In this document: positions 1 to 13,270 of the stretch, piece after piece
How the letters are laid out: each line of letters begins with the position of its first letter
Position numbering within the stretch: the first letter of the stretch is position 1
Source of the DNA: Zygnema cylindricum
Lineage: Eukaryota; Streptophyta; Zygnematophyceae; Zygnematales; Zygnemataceae
Direction: 5' to 3'
Assembly (NCBI GenBank): GCA_037447655.1
Contig: JBBHKE010001491.1
Span: forward strand, 28,167 to 92,166
DNA length: 64,000 bases
Translations under genes and position numbers: made by a program
The notes under the pieces: model-generated
Told to the model about the DNA's origin: nothing
Databases searched by the model: none
Seen by the model: only the letters and a program-made list of their open reading frames with translations

Positions 1-793
1 GAGTAAAAAATGATATGTTCCTCAAAACTCTACTATGTTTTTTTTTTTTTTTGTTTAAAGGATGGGAGAGGGGAACCGAGAGACAGCGAGGAGAGGGAGA
101 GAGGAGAGAGAGAGGGAGAGATGCGAGGAGAGGAGAGGTGAGGAGAGAGGGAGGGAGAGAGAGGGAGAGGGGTATCATCTCAAAACTCCTTGTATAGTAA
201 AAAATGAGGAGTTTTTTTTTTGTCTTATTTTTGCTGCCCTGTTATTTTTATTTTATTTTGATTACTTATTTATTTACTTATTTGTTTATTCGTTTATTTA
301 TTTATTTTTTCCCTGCCGATGGGAATGCAAAATGGGACATTTTTTTTGTTTAAATCTCACTTTTTCTTCCTATTCTTTTTGTCTTTCCTCTCTCTCTCTC
401 TCTCTCTTCCTCTCTACCTCTCTTTCTCTCCCTTGCCTTCTCCCTCTCTTCCGTTTCGTTCACCCTCTCTTCCTCCCCCTCCTCTCTCTCCCCCTCCCTC
501 CTCCCTCGCTCAACCTCCCTTCTTTTTCCTCCTCCCTCTCCCGCATTCCTCCCTCTCCCCCTTGCTCCCTCTCCCCCCTCCCCCTCTCCCGCTTCCTCTC
601 TCTTTCCTTTATGATTCATTGTCCTCCTATCCATCTCATTCCTTTTTCTCCCTCCCCTCCGTCAACCATCTTGTTGTTATTTTACCTCCTTCTCCCTCCT
701 TCTCCTCTTTCCTCCCTCATTCCTCCCTCCTCCTCCTCCCTCCCCTCCTTATTTTCATTGGTTTTTTTATGCTGTGATTTTTAATAAATGGTT

Positions 794-796
<3 letters not shown>

Positions 797-871
<75 letters not shown>
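797..871. repeat. (AT)n microsatellite
   Basis: Uninterrupted alternating TA for about 75 bp, followed by a short imperfect ATTATATATA tail. It is able to form cruciforms. Confidence 0.95.
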
Positions 872-880
<9 letters not shown>

Positions 881-2139
881 ACTCAAAGTGAAAAAAAAAG
901 GAACAAAAAACGTAAACATTAAGAGGGGGAGGGAAAAAAAAAGGGAGATAAAAAAAAAATGTAAAAAATAACCACAAAAACTTGAAAAAAAAAAAGGATA
1001 TTGCTACACAAATAAACCGATCACTGACCCCCCACCCATAAAAAAAACCAATTAAATCTAAATAAGTAAAAATAGAAACAAATTAAAAAAGAAAATATAT
1101 ATATACACACATTATATATATTTTTTTGCGTTTTTATTTTTTTGCGTTATTTTGCATAAATGCAGAATTTTCGACGAAAAGGCAAAACACTTCACTGTTT
1201 TTAATTGTATCGTATGCTTTGGAATTATTCACATCATGTTTATTTTAGTGTTTCCTTTTCTTCGTTTTAAATTGTTTTTAGTTTGGAAAAAGTACTACGA
1301 GAAGTTTAAGGTTTGTTTAAAGAAGTCAAAACATATCCAATAAAAATCTTATCCTAATTTTATTTTACTGATTATATAGAGAAAAAAAAAAAAGGAAGTC
1401 AAAAAATTTGCATACATTTTTTTCACTGCTGACAACATCCAGCTGTAATAGTACGTGACGGTGTGTCATGCAAATTGCTTTTATTTTTTTCTAATGCAAT
1501 GTGACGTAGTGTTGATTTTTTGACCTTATTTACTTGATGGTTTTTTTTACTTTTTTGACTTATTGACTTTTCGACTTTGACTTGTTGACTTGTTGAATTG
1601 TTGTCTGGTTGACCTTTTTTTGATATAGTAACAACGCACCTTTCTGTAAGTAGTATATAAAGGTATCCTGTTGGTTCATTTTGAAATTACAAAAGGTATA
1701 ATTATAATTCGTTTTATTGTTACAGATGTATAATATTGGTTCAGTTTAACAGGATTATCATTTGGACAATACAAAGGTATATTTTTGATTCATTTCCCAT
1801 TACAAAAGTTAGCAATGTATACATACATGATTTCCGAACATTTGACAAGTACAAATATAATTACAAATTCATTTACCAGAAAGGAAATATGTATCAAACA
1901 TAGAGTAAAAAAAGGGAAAAACAAAAGGAATAAAAAAAAAAGGTAGTGCCAACATGTACTTCTCAATACCAATGATTTCAACAGGACTTTCACTTTTTGA
2001 AATCACAAACTCGCCATAACAAAATTTATTCATTGAAATAGTATATATTTCTTTCATACAAACTTCACAGACAACAATCAATATCCAAGGCTACTGAGAT
2101 GTTGATGAAATCAACATCATCAAGTTAAGTAAATAATTA

Positions 2140-2400
2140 AATCAAACGACCAATTAAAACAATTTAATAACCGATTAAAACAATTAAACAACCAATTAAA
2201 ACACTTGAACAACCAATTAAAACAATTACACAGCCAATTAAAACACTTGAACAACGAATTAAACCAACTAAACAACCAATTAAAACACTTGAACAACCAT
2301 TTAAAACAATTAAACAACCAATTAAAACACTTGAACAACCATTTAAAACAATTTAACAACCAATTAAAAACAATTAAACAACCAATTAAACCAAACCAAT
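2140..2400. repeat. 21-bp AT-rich minisatellite
   Basis: About a dozen imperfect copies of a 21-bp unit of the type AACCAATTAAAACAATTAAAC. The unit is a multiple of three, so it stays open on both strands: the plus strand gives heptads like NNQLKHL, the minus strand FNWLFKC. No flanking splice signals or conserved domain support coding. Confidence 0.85.
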
Positions 2401-3082
2401 TTGTATCCGATTTGACTCTCCAAATCAAGGATTAAGCTCAAAATAGAAAAAGAGAAAGAGGAAGACAAAAGCCTCCGGTTTTAATATTAAACATGTACAA
2501 AACTAAAAACTAAAACTGAAGCCTCCTATCCATCTTTAAACTAAAGACCGTCCCTTTTAAAGAACCGAAAGACCTACATTTACATACATGTATGTTAACA
2601 TTATATCAAAATCAGTATAAATAAAACATATATGCCTTTGTTGGAAAAAAAACAAACATGTGTAAAAAAACAAAAATTGGTAAAAAAAAACTGAGTTCAA
2701 CAAACTTTCTCCAAAATACAAAGAGCGGTTCCTCTCTACTGCTTTCCAAAACCGAACACCAGAGAATAATTCTCAAAAAAATTCTTCGTGGGAAATTTAA
2801 AAAAAAAGAATAGCTTCTCGACTACAAATGCTTTTAAGACTGTATCCTACAATCCCAAAAAATAAATCACTTATGTGAAACTGAAACCTGTTTAGAAACT
2901 AGGGTTTCCAAAAAACCTTTTGCAAAAAAAAATTATCATCTTTTAACAATTGTACACTCACCAGCTTAATACAAACATTTTTTTTTCTTCTCAAATTCTC
3001 TCTGACACTCGTCAATTAATGCCGAAATTTGTTACTTACGCGATCCTTTCCTTTTCTTTCCTTTTTTTCTTCCGTTATAAAT

Positions 3083-6000
3083 CTACAACTTTGACAATGT
3101 TTCTCCTGTATTATCCGACAATTTCAGTGCATCGTAATGACTGCTTCCGTTGTAGAAAACGGAAATCGGTTCTCCTTTATCCGTATATTCTTGTCCGTAT
3201 TCTGCAATTGATATAATACCAGTCGAACCTTTTGGGTCTCTTATGTAAACAGTAATCGGAGTCCTGAAAAAAAAAGAGGGGAAAAAAAGAGGGTCAACAA
3301 AACGGTAACATATTATTCAAGGATAGAAGAGAGTGATGTACTTAAAAGCAACATCAGAATCCTAAAAAAAAAATAAAAAAAAAATCCTAAGAAGACTGCT
3401 GAAAGAACCAAAAAAGGGCATTAAACAGAAAACTGCATACTGTATTCATAAAATGGAAATAAAGAAAAACTAAAAATCCTTCAGCGAGCACAAAAAAAAA
3501 ACAATACCATATCGAAAAGAACTTTGTGCTTATCCAGAAAACATTATGACATTCACCATAATTAGAGTGGACGGACTGGTATCGTGGATGGGAAAATAAT
3601 ATGGCCGATATCAAACCATAAACAAAAATATAAGAGTCTTAGTAAACGAATACAAGAACATTGGTAGTCCATGAACTTCAAATTTCGAATTTACTACATA
3701 TATATATTCAACCATACAAAAAAATATCAATTTTGCCTGAAACTTTAACAGATCTAGTACTTTGCAAATTGGTCCATAAAGCTCTCTTTCTCTCCCTCTT
3801 CCTCGTTCTCTTGCTCTCTCTTCCCCTCTCCCTCTCACTCCCTCTCCCTTAAAAAACCTGAAAGAAAGGTCTAAAAGAATTTATCAACACTAACCAGGTA
3901 ATTATGTTATCGGAATCAACTCATGTTCTACAACTAAAAGTACAATTTAGGTAATTACACTATAATCATGTTTCACGAATAGAAGTACAAATCGGTGGTA
4001 ATAAAACTGTATCCCCACAATTTTGTGAGTAGTTGTAGTCGCAAAATGTGATAAGTGATTTAACTGTGAAGTAGACCATGAGCACAAGTGTAAAAAGAGC
4101 GAAGGTAGGCGAGAGGGAAATCCAGGGGGAAATGGCGCATTAGTGGTGAACTTTACTAGCGATGAACAGTTTTTTTTTTCTTTTTCTTGAGAATTTATAC
4201 CCTACCTTAAAACATGAGACATCATTAGAAGCTCGGGTTCTCCTCCCCAAACATGCGACTTCCGAATATTTTTCACATAATTGTCAAAATTTCCCTCAAT
4301 AAACCTGCGTATAAACCAGAAGTTATCCCCAAAACAGCAATATTTAGTTATTTGATGAAAATGAAAAAGTTAAAGGAAGATTGAGTAAACATCAAGCACT
4401 TAAAACCTTCTACAAAAACAAAAAAAAATCTTCAGACACTAACAACGACAATATTTTGCCAAAATCCTTCCTATTTTTTTTTATAGCTTTAAAAAGCCAT
4501 TTCAATTGACTGATCATTACTCCTCTTCTTCTTCCCCTCCCCCTCTCCCATCCTCTCTCTTCCCTCTTTAACAAAGACAAAAATCAGACCCTCGATCCGT
4601 AACCTTGTTATGAACAAGGATGACACTTAAACTTGATTATAAACACACCCTCTCCCAAAATAAACTAAAAGGAAAATAGCTTAAGTAAACACGATTACTC
4701 ACCATTCTGTTTCCTCTCGTCTTTTTACAAATTCATCTGCCACCTGTTGATAAAAATGAAGATGAAAAGACAAAATAAGACGGAAAACACAAAAGTCAAA
4801 AGACAAAACCAAAACAAAACGAAAACCAAAACCGAAACTAACATCAAATTGTAATAGAAAAAACACACACAAACAAAAACGTAGGGGAAAAAAAAAAGCA
4901 TGTATCCGTAAAACACACCAGTGATCGAAGTCCGTCTGCCATTTCCGTTTGTTTTGCAGTACTCGTGAATGGAATTCCACTCCGTTGACAAGCCCCATAT
5001 GTGACCGCATGGAAAAGGCATCGACCATCTCCGGGCATTCCTGATTTCATGAATAATGGTGACGATTAGGAGGTTTGAAGACTTCAATTCCACATTCGTG
5101 ACCAATTAATCAAAGTCGCTTCGATCAACCCTTAATCCTAAATCTTTCTCTTTCTCTTTCTCTTTCACAAGTTCATATTCTACGCCCTCAATTGCAAAAA
5201 ATAGTCCAATTCGAACTGGGAAGCATACCAAAATATAGAACAGTTCATTTGCAAACTGAACCTCACGCAGAGAAGAAAAGCTTGAGGGAGAAAAGGGAGA
5301 AAATAGAACACAGAAAAACAGAAAAATAGAAAACGGAAGAAAAAGAGAGGATTGGGGTAAAGGAAAGGGGAGATATAGAGATGATAATTCAATAATTCTC
5401 ATACATACTAGTGAGGGAGACAGAAGGAAAAGAGAGACATGCGGAAAAGAAAGATTGAGAAAAAAAAAGGAAGACAAAAGAGTGACAGAAGGCAGAAGGC
5501 AAAAGAAGGGAAACAGAGAGGGTAAGGAAAGACAACAATTGACTTACTAATAATATCAAAATTGTTGACGACTGGCTTTATCGTAGCCGAAGTATTCAAA
5601 AAAGGTGTTGTATTTTCGTCAATCCCTCGATCGGAAAATGAAATTCCCCCCATAATTGCCGCCATAACAGCCATGGCTGAGGGGGACAAAAGCTCATTCT
5701 TCGACCAATCAGATTGCAGTTTTTTACACGTGTGACGTGACAGGAAGGATCGGGTAGAAAGGGGGGAAGAAAATCGAGATCTCGGAACAGAAGGAACGGA
5801 CAAAGAACGCCATCTTTTCTGGTTTCGGTGAGAATTTGCAAACGGAGACGAGAGTGTCGAAGACGATAAGGGAGAGGGCGACACGTGGCACCTTGGAGAG
5901 GATAATTTGACTACAGAAGAGAGGGGAGAGGGAGAGAAATTTTGGGGGAGGAAACTAGAAATACAGGAAGGAGGAGGTGAAGGGGACGATTGAGAGTAAG

Positions 6001-6217
6001 AAGAAGAAGAATTGAGATGATTTAAGAGAGAAGAAGGGGTATAAAGGGGCATGGAGGAGGAGTAAGGGTGTGCAAAGTAAGAATAAGAAGGAGAGGAACG
6101 AGAGGGAAGAGAGAGGGTGGTAAAGAGGAGAGAAGTGACGCAAGAGGAGGAGGAGGAGGAGGAGGAAGGATATGAAATTGAAGCGATTCTCGAGGCCGTC
6201 GAAAGGTAATATTGCAT
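3083..6217 (-). CDS. OTU-family cysteine protease (deubiquitinase-like), 5 exons
   Basis: Proposed exons on the minus strand are 6217-5548, 5040-4919, 4743-4703, 4304-4206 and 3263-3083. All introns are GT-AG and phases are continuous (1,0,2,2); 1113 nt give 370 aa. Exon 1 encodes about 223 aa with a Ser-rich N-terminus (MQYYLSTASRIASISY...) resembling an organelle transit peptide. The OTU domain follows: GDGRCLFHAV holds the catalytic Asp and Cys, then ADEFVKRREETEW across exons 3-4, FDNYVKNIRKSHVWGGEPEL in exon 4, and ISIAEYGQEY plus the catalytic His of SHYDAL in exon 5. This matches the plant OTU group with the VWGGEPEL motif. OTU proteases cleave ubiquitin chains; the substrate cannot be read here. 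The ATG at 6217 is the first in frame. The residue before MPGDGRC is Arg, split by intron 1, where Gly is usual in plants. Localisation is inferred only. Confidence 0.85.
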
Positions 6218-6239
6218 TCTGAAAGGAAATTTTGTCTAC

Positions 6240-6318
6240 AAAGTTTGTAAAAATATTCTAAAACGAACAAAAAAAAAAAAAAAAAAAAAAAAAAATAGTA
6301 GTTAAAAAAAAAAAGGAG

Positions 6319-6372
<54 letters not shown>

Positions 6373-6460
6373 GAACTGTAGTTGAAAAAACAGAGGAGAA
6401 AAATAGAATAGAAAAAAAGAATAGAAAAATAGAATGGAAAAATAGAATAGGAAAGTATAC
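6240..6460. repeat. Poly(A)/poly(T) tracts upstream of the OTU gene
   Basis: Runs of about 25 and over 50 A on the plus strand (poly-T on the gene's strand) lie just upstream of the start codon, followed by repeats of the GAATAGAAAAATA type. They may be retroposon tails or a nucleosome-excluding promoter tract; the sequence does not decide. Confidence 0.8.
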
Positions 6461-9400
6461 TAATTGAAATGTTTCGATTGGTTCAATAAATTTGTTTTAA
6501 AATTTACTAAGTTACTAGGAACCTTCCGATAGTTTTCTGGAGACGAAAAAGGCGGAAATCATTATGGTTTTCAAAAAAAAAAAGGTTTAATTTCAAAAAA
6601 AAAAAAAAACTGATTTCAGATGAATTTTAAAGCTCTGACATAAAAAGGCAGCTAGGGAATTAAAAAGTAAACACTATTTTGGACTGTTAATGAGCAACAC
6701 TTCAGTGAAAAATAATAATGTTAATTTTTTTTAAACCAGTCATTCAGGAAAAGACTCTAAGAATGAGTGCATTTTTAAAGACAACAGGAACTTTTTCTCA
6801 CAAACTAATAAATACTGGATAAAATATATCATAAAAACACACTGATTGTAAGAGTGAATATTCTAGTAAGGTTGCCCTTCTTTCTACAATCATTCTCATC
6901 CTTACTTTTCAAAATTAGGAGTTAAAATGACCGTAGAAAGTGTACGGAAGATCTCTAAAGGAACAAACCCTAGAAAGCAAGCCATCCCGTAAGACTGGAC
7001 AAGAATGTTCCAGAAGAATCTTGTACGATCGTACGATAAGTACATTCGTACAGTAAGAAAGCTAAAAGGTGTACGTGGACGAAAACATACCGTACAGTAC
7101 CGATATTATAACGTGCGATAGCATTAAACGTTTCTCGAGTGCACGTTAATTTAGTGCGCACGAAATATGTTAACTGCAGTATTTAGTGCTGTTAGAATGG
7201 ATGGTTCGATTTGAAAAAGGCACCGATTTGACGCGTCAGCGAATGAATACCTCTCAAGTGGAATGAATGGGTTTATTTCCTCTCAAGTGCCAATTATAAT
7301 GACAATTGCTTGTGGTTACTTCATTTAGCGCATGAACTTTAAAACTGTGCTCACTGTTAATAGAGTGAGGTTTACAATTTTAAGCTCGTGTTCCTAATTC
7401 TGATTCAAGTTTAAAGTGACGTGGTTGATTCAGTGCCGTAAAATAGAAAGTGTTGTCATCAACGCTATTTTGTGGTAAAACGACAAAGATGAAATTGAAA
7501 CGAAATTATTGTTACAAAGTTTAAGGGTGGACTTCCATTAGCGAAAAAGTGGGGTTATTTACTGAGGGCCGTACCGTTTCGTACAAGTCCGTACCATTTT
7601 TTTTTCCAAGGAAAACATCTTTACGAAAGAATCTCCAAGTTTGTAGGCGTAGAATATGACCGTCAGATGCATTACACTTTTTATCCGAGACGCCACGTCG
7701 CCAACCCTACAGTCTGTGGCGACCGTGCACAGTGAGGAAAATTTGCACAGACTGAACGTGTAAAAATGGGCCGCGTGGAATATAATAAAAATATACACGA
7801 TGAGCGTGCTCTTATGTGCGTACACGTCGCATTGGACATGGGCCTTCCACCAGGGTGGATACGAATCCGCCGAAATTATCCCGTCACTCTCCCACCATAA
7901 AGTTTGCCGCCGCCTTTTTGTCGTTCCGTTTTGAAATTTTGGGTAGTACATTATAATGCCCTCTGTACGCGTCATTAATTACCTCCCACTGGTACATATA
8001 TTGCATTCAGACTTTGCATTCGAAGATTCTTTCAAGATTTTAAGCATCGAATATTAGCCTACGTGCTACCAACCAGAATGAGCCACGCAAATAAAAAGTG
8101 GTTTACTGACGCGACCTAATGGGGGGCACGCCCTTCACCACGCCCTTCACATAATGGAAGGCACGCCCTTCAGTAAACGTATCCGTACAATTACTGCAAC
8201 GCCTAATGGAAGTCCAGCCCTTAACCAGCAATTCAAGGTGTACCGTACAATAACAGTACTGTACGTGTACCGTAGAATGTCAAACCTAAGTTTTAACATT
8301 AATACTGAGTACTTATATGTACTTTTTGCTACCGTATAACGCCCTTCTAAACTAAGGGGAAAACTCCATGGAACATGTTTCCATGTGTTACGCTGTCGTC
8401 TGTGTTAACTTTTTAACAAAGGGTAACAAAAAATGCTTAACTATTCTACTTAGCTTAGCTTAGGGTCTAGGGCACAGCTTTTAGGGTTCCGCAGTGTAAC
8501 AAATTCAAATATTTTTGGCGGAAATTTCCCTTTTATCTAAGTTAAGGCGTAGTAAAGGGATTCAAATTCAACTGAAACTAAAAATGAGTGGCTTGGAGGC
8601 TCTGGATGGCTATATGAAGATTTTCGCATTCATGAGAGTGCGCCCAATTAAGATTAGCCTAGGTAGAAAACCTGAGCAATGTAGCTATGGCTCTGGCCTC
8701 TAAAAACATTCAAGGCAGTGATGGGATAAAAGAAGAAGTTTTCGACTAGTGAGGCACTTCTCGTCGGAGAGACGACGAGAAACGCTATACTTACCCGGAA
8801 TGAATGATCCAACTGATTTTTGCATCGAGACCTCTTTAGAATCCTGAGTCGAGATAGTAATCAGAGAGGGGAGTTATTGTAAAGAGAGTGGGAAAATAAA
8901 TTTTTGGGAGGAAGCGAGTTTCGTCTTAAAAAAAGGTTGACCCTCAATGCTAGTCTGAAATATTCACTACTTTAGTAGTGAGAGAATGAATGGTTGAGCT
9001 AAGCGGATGTTTTTAGGAGTAAAAAAAGCCTTTTACATAAAATATTTGACCAAGATGATGTCACGGTTTAGACTATTGGATTGAGATATACGAACATCGG
9101 CTTCCTCGACAACAATCAATTCCCACGTAATTAAGTGTTTAAGAGCCATTAGGACTATAGGGGTCTTCGTAATAAAGGGTTGATCCACTTGCTGGTCAAG
9201 AAATGTCATCGTAGCCTGTCACTTGAGAGAAAATCTCAACCTCTAAAAAGATGTTGGAAGTAGAAGCGGCTGAGCTAGCCCCATAATCTGTTTACTAGAG
9301 GGGAAGAACGCAAACAGAGAGAAAGAGAGGCATGATGGAAAAGAGGGGAAAGGGTGCAGCAATAAAGACAGAGGGAAAAGAGGGGAGAGGGGAGGACAGA

Positions 9401-10651
9401 GAAGAGGGGAAAGAGGGGAGGGGCAGAGAGGGGAAAAGAGGGAAGAACGGACAGAGAGGAGGAGGCAGTGTCGGCTGTAGAAAACCGCAGACACGGGATT
9501 TTCAAGACAAATACTAAAATGTATGTTTGAGTTAATTTGATTTTGGCGAGTGAGAACTCAATCAAATAGACATGGTTAACCACACTATTTTAGTTTGGTT
9601 TAGTCTACTGACAGATCCACGTCACGAAAAATCAGAATCAAAACATATTCATCCTAAAGAGTTCAACACACCTACACTAATTTATACTATCTGAATCTAG
9701 TTCGCTAAATGGTCAGGAAATGTTTAGACGACAAATTGAAATACTTTTAACAATCACCAAAAGTTCAAGTCTGTCATTTTCTCAGGGTCTATTATAGATT
9801 TCAATGTAAGATATCGTACGAAAAAGACATTATGTGGTGACAGATTTACAGGTGAAAGGTGAAACAGAAATAGGACAGCAGTGGTCAGTGGTCTACGGCG
9901 AAAAGGTAGAGACAACACGGTTAGTTTGGTTTATGTGGTTCAAATGGTTTTTCTAGCTTTAGGTTCACAAACTCACGAACAATACACATGAATCACTTGT
10001 TCTTGAGCGAGATTCATATTTTTTTTCATAACAAATGTGGTGATTGAAACTTTTGAATGCGCCCCACAACCAACAATCAAATGGAAAACTTTTCTACAGA
10101 TTTCTTGACCTTTTTCAACTTCCAAAAACTACTTTACACAAGGGCCACTTATCTTTTTTTTATGCGCATGGTGTTTTAGTTTGTATAGTAGCCAAAACAA
10201 TAATGGAGGTCGTTAAGCAATTAAAATCATTTCAAGCATAACTTAATAAAAATGACATTAGATTCGTCAAAGTCTTCATTGACCATATATCAATTAAAAA
10301 TCTCAAAACTTTCCTCTCTGTTAGAGCCCATAAACATTACAGAAGTAAGTTGAATTATGTGTTCTGAAACGATGACAAATTCTGACACTATAATACAACA
10401 TACATTACTTCAACTATGACCTTTTTTCTTATATTCTTAAGTCCACCTTAAATTCTTTGTTATCTCTAAGCCTAAAATCTCAGTTATTCTTGTTACAAAA
10501 ACAAATGCCTCTATATGCAACTAGGAGACAAAAAAATACCCCTATACCAAAAGATATCCCCAATATCACTACAAATAAATCCAAAACTACATATTCAATG
10601 AAAAAATCCATTGGAATTCTCTGCCCAAAGCAGGTCTAATATCTAGGATCC
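6461..10651. other. Intergenic region with one TIR repeat
   Basis: I see no conserved gene here. It holds the TTAA-flanked repeat at 7521-8224, a GA-rich stretch at about 9300-9460, and otherwise unremarkable AT-rich DNA. The short open frames lack splice context and recognisable motifs. The 3' UTR of the root-cap-like gene should lie just below 10652. Confidence 0.5.
7525..8220. mobile_element. Non-autonomous TIR element with TTAA flanks
   Basis: The left end reads GGGTGGACTTCCATTAG and the right end CTAATGGAAGTCCAGCCC, imperfect inverted repeats of 17-18 bp. Each is bordered by TTAA (7521-7524 and 8221-8224), a likely target-site duplication. The interior has no transposase. It shares long stretches with 33910-35258 and 59167-59990. 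TTAA duplication is typical of piggyBac-like elements; that assignment is inference. Confidence 0.65.
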
Positions 10652-13230
10652 CTAAGATAAAATTGAGGATCCCCTTAGATAAAATTTACTCATCCTAGTG
10701 GGCTCCCCGAGGACACTTTTTCCTTCGGTCGACGTAAGCTCCAAGGCTTTGGAAGTTTCCATGTCAATATAAGGAGCACGAGTAAATCGGTTAAATTGAC
10801 AATCCGCGCGAAGTAAAGCTGACGAGCGATAATTTTCAACTGTTCCATCGATAAATCCTTCACCATTATCTCCGGGAACTACATATGTCTTGAGAAGTTC
10901 ACTGTACTCCAGCTTTTGTTTTGCACTGCGTGAACAATTTTGAATAAAAGTTGTCAAAATTACATGTCAAATGAAGGGATGTGAATCTAAGTGTGGATTA
11001 ACTCTTGAATTGAACATGAAACGATACAAGAACCAAGTCTTGCAAAAAGTTAGATACAACATTTCTCATATTTATAAACTTATAGAAATGTAGAAATGTA
11101 ACAATTTGTTATTGATCATTAAAGAATAGGAGCAGTGAAGAAAATATAAGAAGCGTTTTAAGCTTTTAAAATTGTGAAATAAAAGCACAAAAGAAGCTAA
11201 AAAACTTACAGGCGACCCTTATGATCCGGTCGAAATGTTTGGCCCAAAATTCCGTGCGCTCCCTCCGACAGACTAATCACAGGAATTTCAAAATCCAAAT
11301 GGACCAATCCGTCCGATTTCGTACGTAAAACTTCGACTTCCGGTCGCAATTTGACGTGCAATTTCAAAACGTCCGCAATCGTCAGTTCGTAAATGTCGAT
11401 TAAATCGTCGGCGCTCCGAATTTTTGACGCGAGCCAAGTCAACTCAATTTTCCCGTTGGCCCGCTGAACGGAATCTCCGGCTTGACTGAGTTTGACTTCC
11501 TCTCCATCGATCTCGAGTCGCGCCATGTAGCCACTGTCGTACTGCCACCTGGACCCACTGCGCGCCGTGAAGGTTACCGTGTGGTGGCCCCAAAGGATGC
11601 CCATTTTGCGGATCCATGTCAGGGATTTATGGGAATTGTCGCCCCATTGGCCGTAACGGCCACCATAGAACACGTTGATGTGGAGATGGGAGTCGCTGAT
11701 GAGGCAGTATGTGGTGTTGGGTTCGCCTAGGGAGGGAGGGAGACAAGAGGAGGGAGAGAATGGTGGGTGTTTCAAATTTTGGATGAAGAAATTTTGTTTT
11801 TTTTGCAATTTACACGGACGGAGAAGAACGAATGTTTTTAGGCATTTGGATGTTGCGAATTGAAGAGATGAACAATGTTGATTAGTTTGAATCCCTTTTA
11901 ATCACATGATTTTCATGGTATACAGCATAGAAAGTTAAACAGAGTTTAAAAACTTGTTCAAACAGAAAATTGGAAGAATATTTGCAAATAAACGACATTG
12001 GTAGTAAAATTATGACTTGAGCATTGTAAGATTATGCATTGCAAAAATGTGCAGAATAATTATTGATGTATTGTTGGAATTACATCTGTCCTTTTTCTTT
12101 AACCCCAATTCACCACCTATTCATACCTGAGAAATCGAAACGAGATCCATCAGCGCCAGTATAATGTGGGTCTCCCGTACCTCCGGGCACTGAAGGAGGG
12201 GGGGGAGTGGTAGAGGGAGGGGAGGGAGTGGTAGAGGGAGGAGTTCCCGCTAAGGGACAAATTGCATCTTTTACCGACGGCGCGTTGCAAATTTCTGTAT
12301 TAATGCTGATATCGGCACTACTGGCTCCAAGATTCACAAGACTCACTCCACTCGTGTATCCGTTTCCCTGAAAAATACAATACCTTATTTTTTAGTACTT
12401 CGACCAAATTTTTTATTATGAACATTAGAAATTTGAATAACATCATATTCAGTTATTTCGACTGTCAAGATATTCTTGAAGAGAGTTAGCGAAATACAGT
12501 AGTGTTATTCATTGTCCTGAATATGGGTTTTGTTATATGCTAAAAAACGTATTTACTATTATGTTGCTCCTCGGTATTCATTTCACTTTTTTCTGACAGT
12601 GATGCGATTTTAAGTTAGTTGACGAACATTAGGCAAGGTAACGCCAGACAAGCAAATTCCAATTTTGTGAATAACTTGCTGTAATTGACCTTACTTGCTG
12701 ATCGGAAATATTGTTCATCAGATTAACTGAAATCGACCGCTCATTTCTACTAAATTATTGAAACACAGTTATACTGCCAGGAATATAATGACTGTCACTT
12801 TATTTGGTATTTAAATAATGATTCCATTGATCTGTTTTCCACAACCTTTCTTGGACTTTTGCAAAGTTTAAAATACATAATAAACGTGCCATTGTTGCAT
12901 TTGAACCTATTTTAACACTTGTGTTTTTAGTAGGGCAAACAAATTCGCATTTTTAAACAATTTTGCAAGAATTGGTTTTGTTGTATGTGCCACTAGGCAA
13001 CCGTAATATCAAGACAGTTGTAAAAAGAAACAACGAGTGACAGGGAAACAGAGAAAGAGAAGGGAGAGGAAAAGAGAGATGGAGAAAAAGGCAAAAAGAG
13101 GGGCAAAAGGGAGGAGATGTAACAGAATGGATAAAACGTAGAGAGCTGGGAGGCGGAAGGATGAGAGACAGAGAGAGAGAGGGAGCGAGAGTGAGAGAGA
13201 GAGAAAGAGAGAGAGAGAAGGAGAAAGAGG

Positions 13231-13270
<40 letters not shown>

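Larger units (their letters stand above)
1..3082. other. Intergenic, low-complexity DNA
   Basis: No supportable gene. GA-rich purine runs lie at about 62-175, a long CT-rich run at about 380-770, an (AT)n microsatellite at 797-871, many A/T homopolymers, and a 21-bp minisatellite at 2140-2400. The open frames here are products of base bias: Ser/Leu/Pro on one strand, Arg/Glu/Gly on the other. The stretch just below 3083 should hold the 3' UTR of the OTU gene. Confidence 0.6.

Noticed and set aside
62-784. Long open frames in GA/CT-rich DNA near the left edge
   Set aside because: Composition only: Arg/Glu/Gly on one strand, Ser/Leu/Pro on the other, with no domain, splice context or codon structure.
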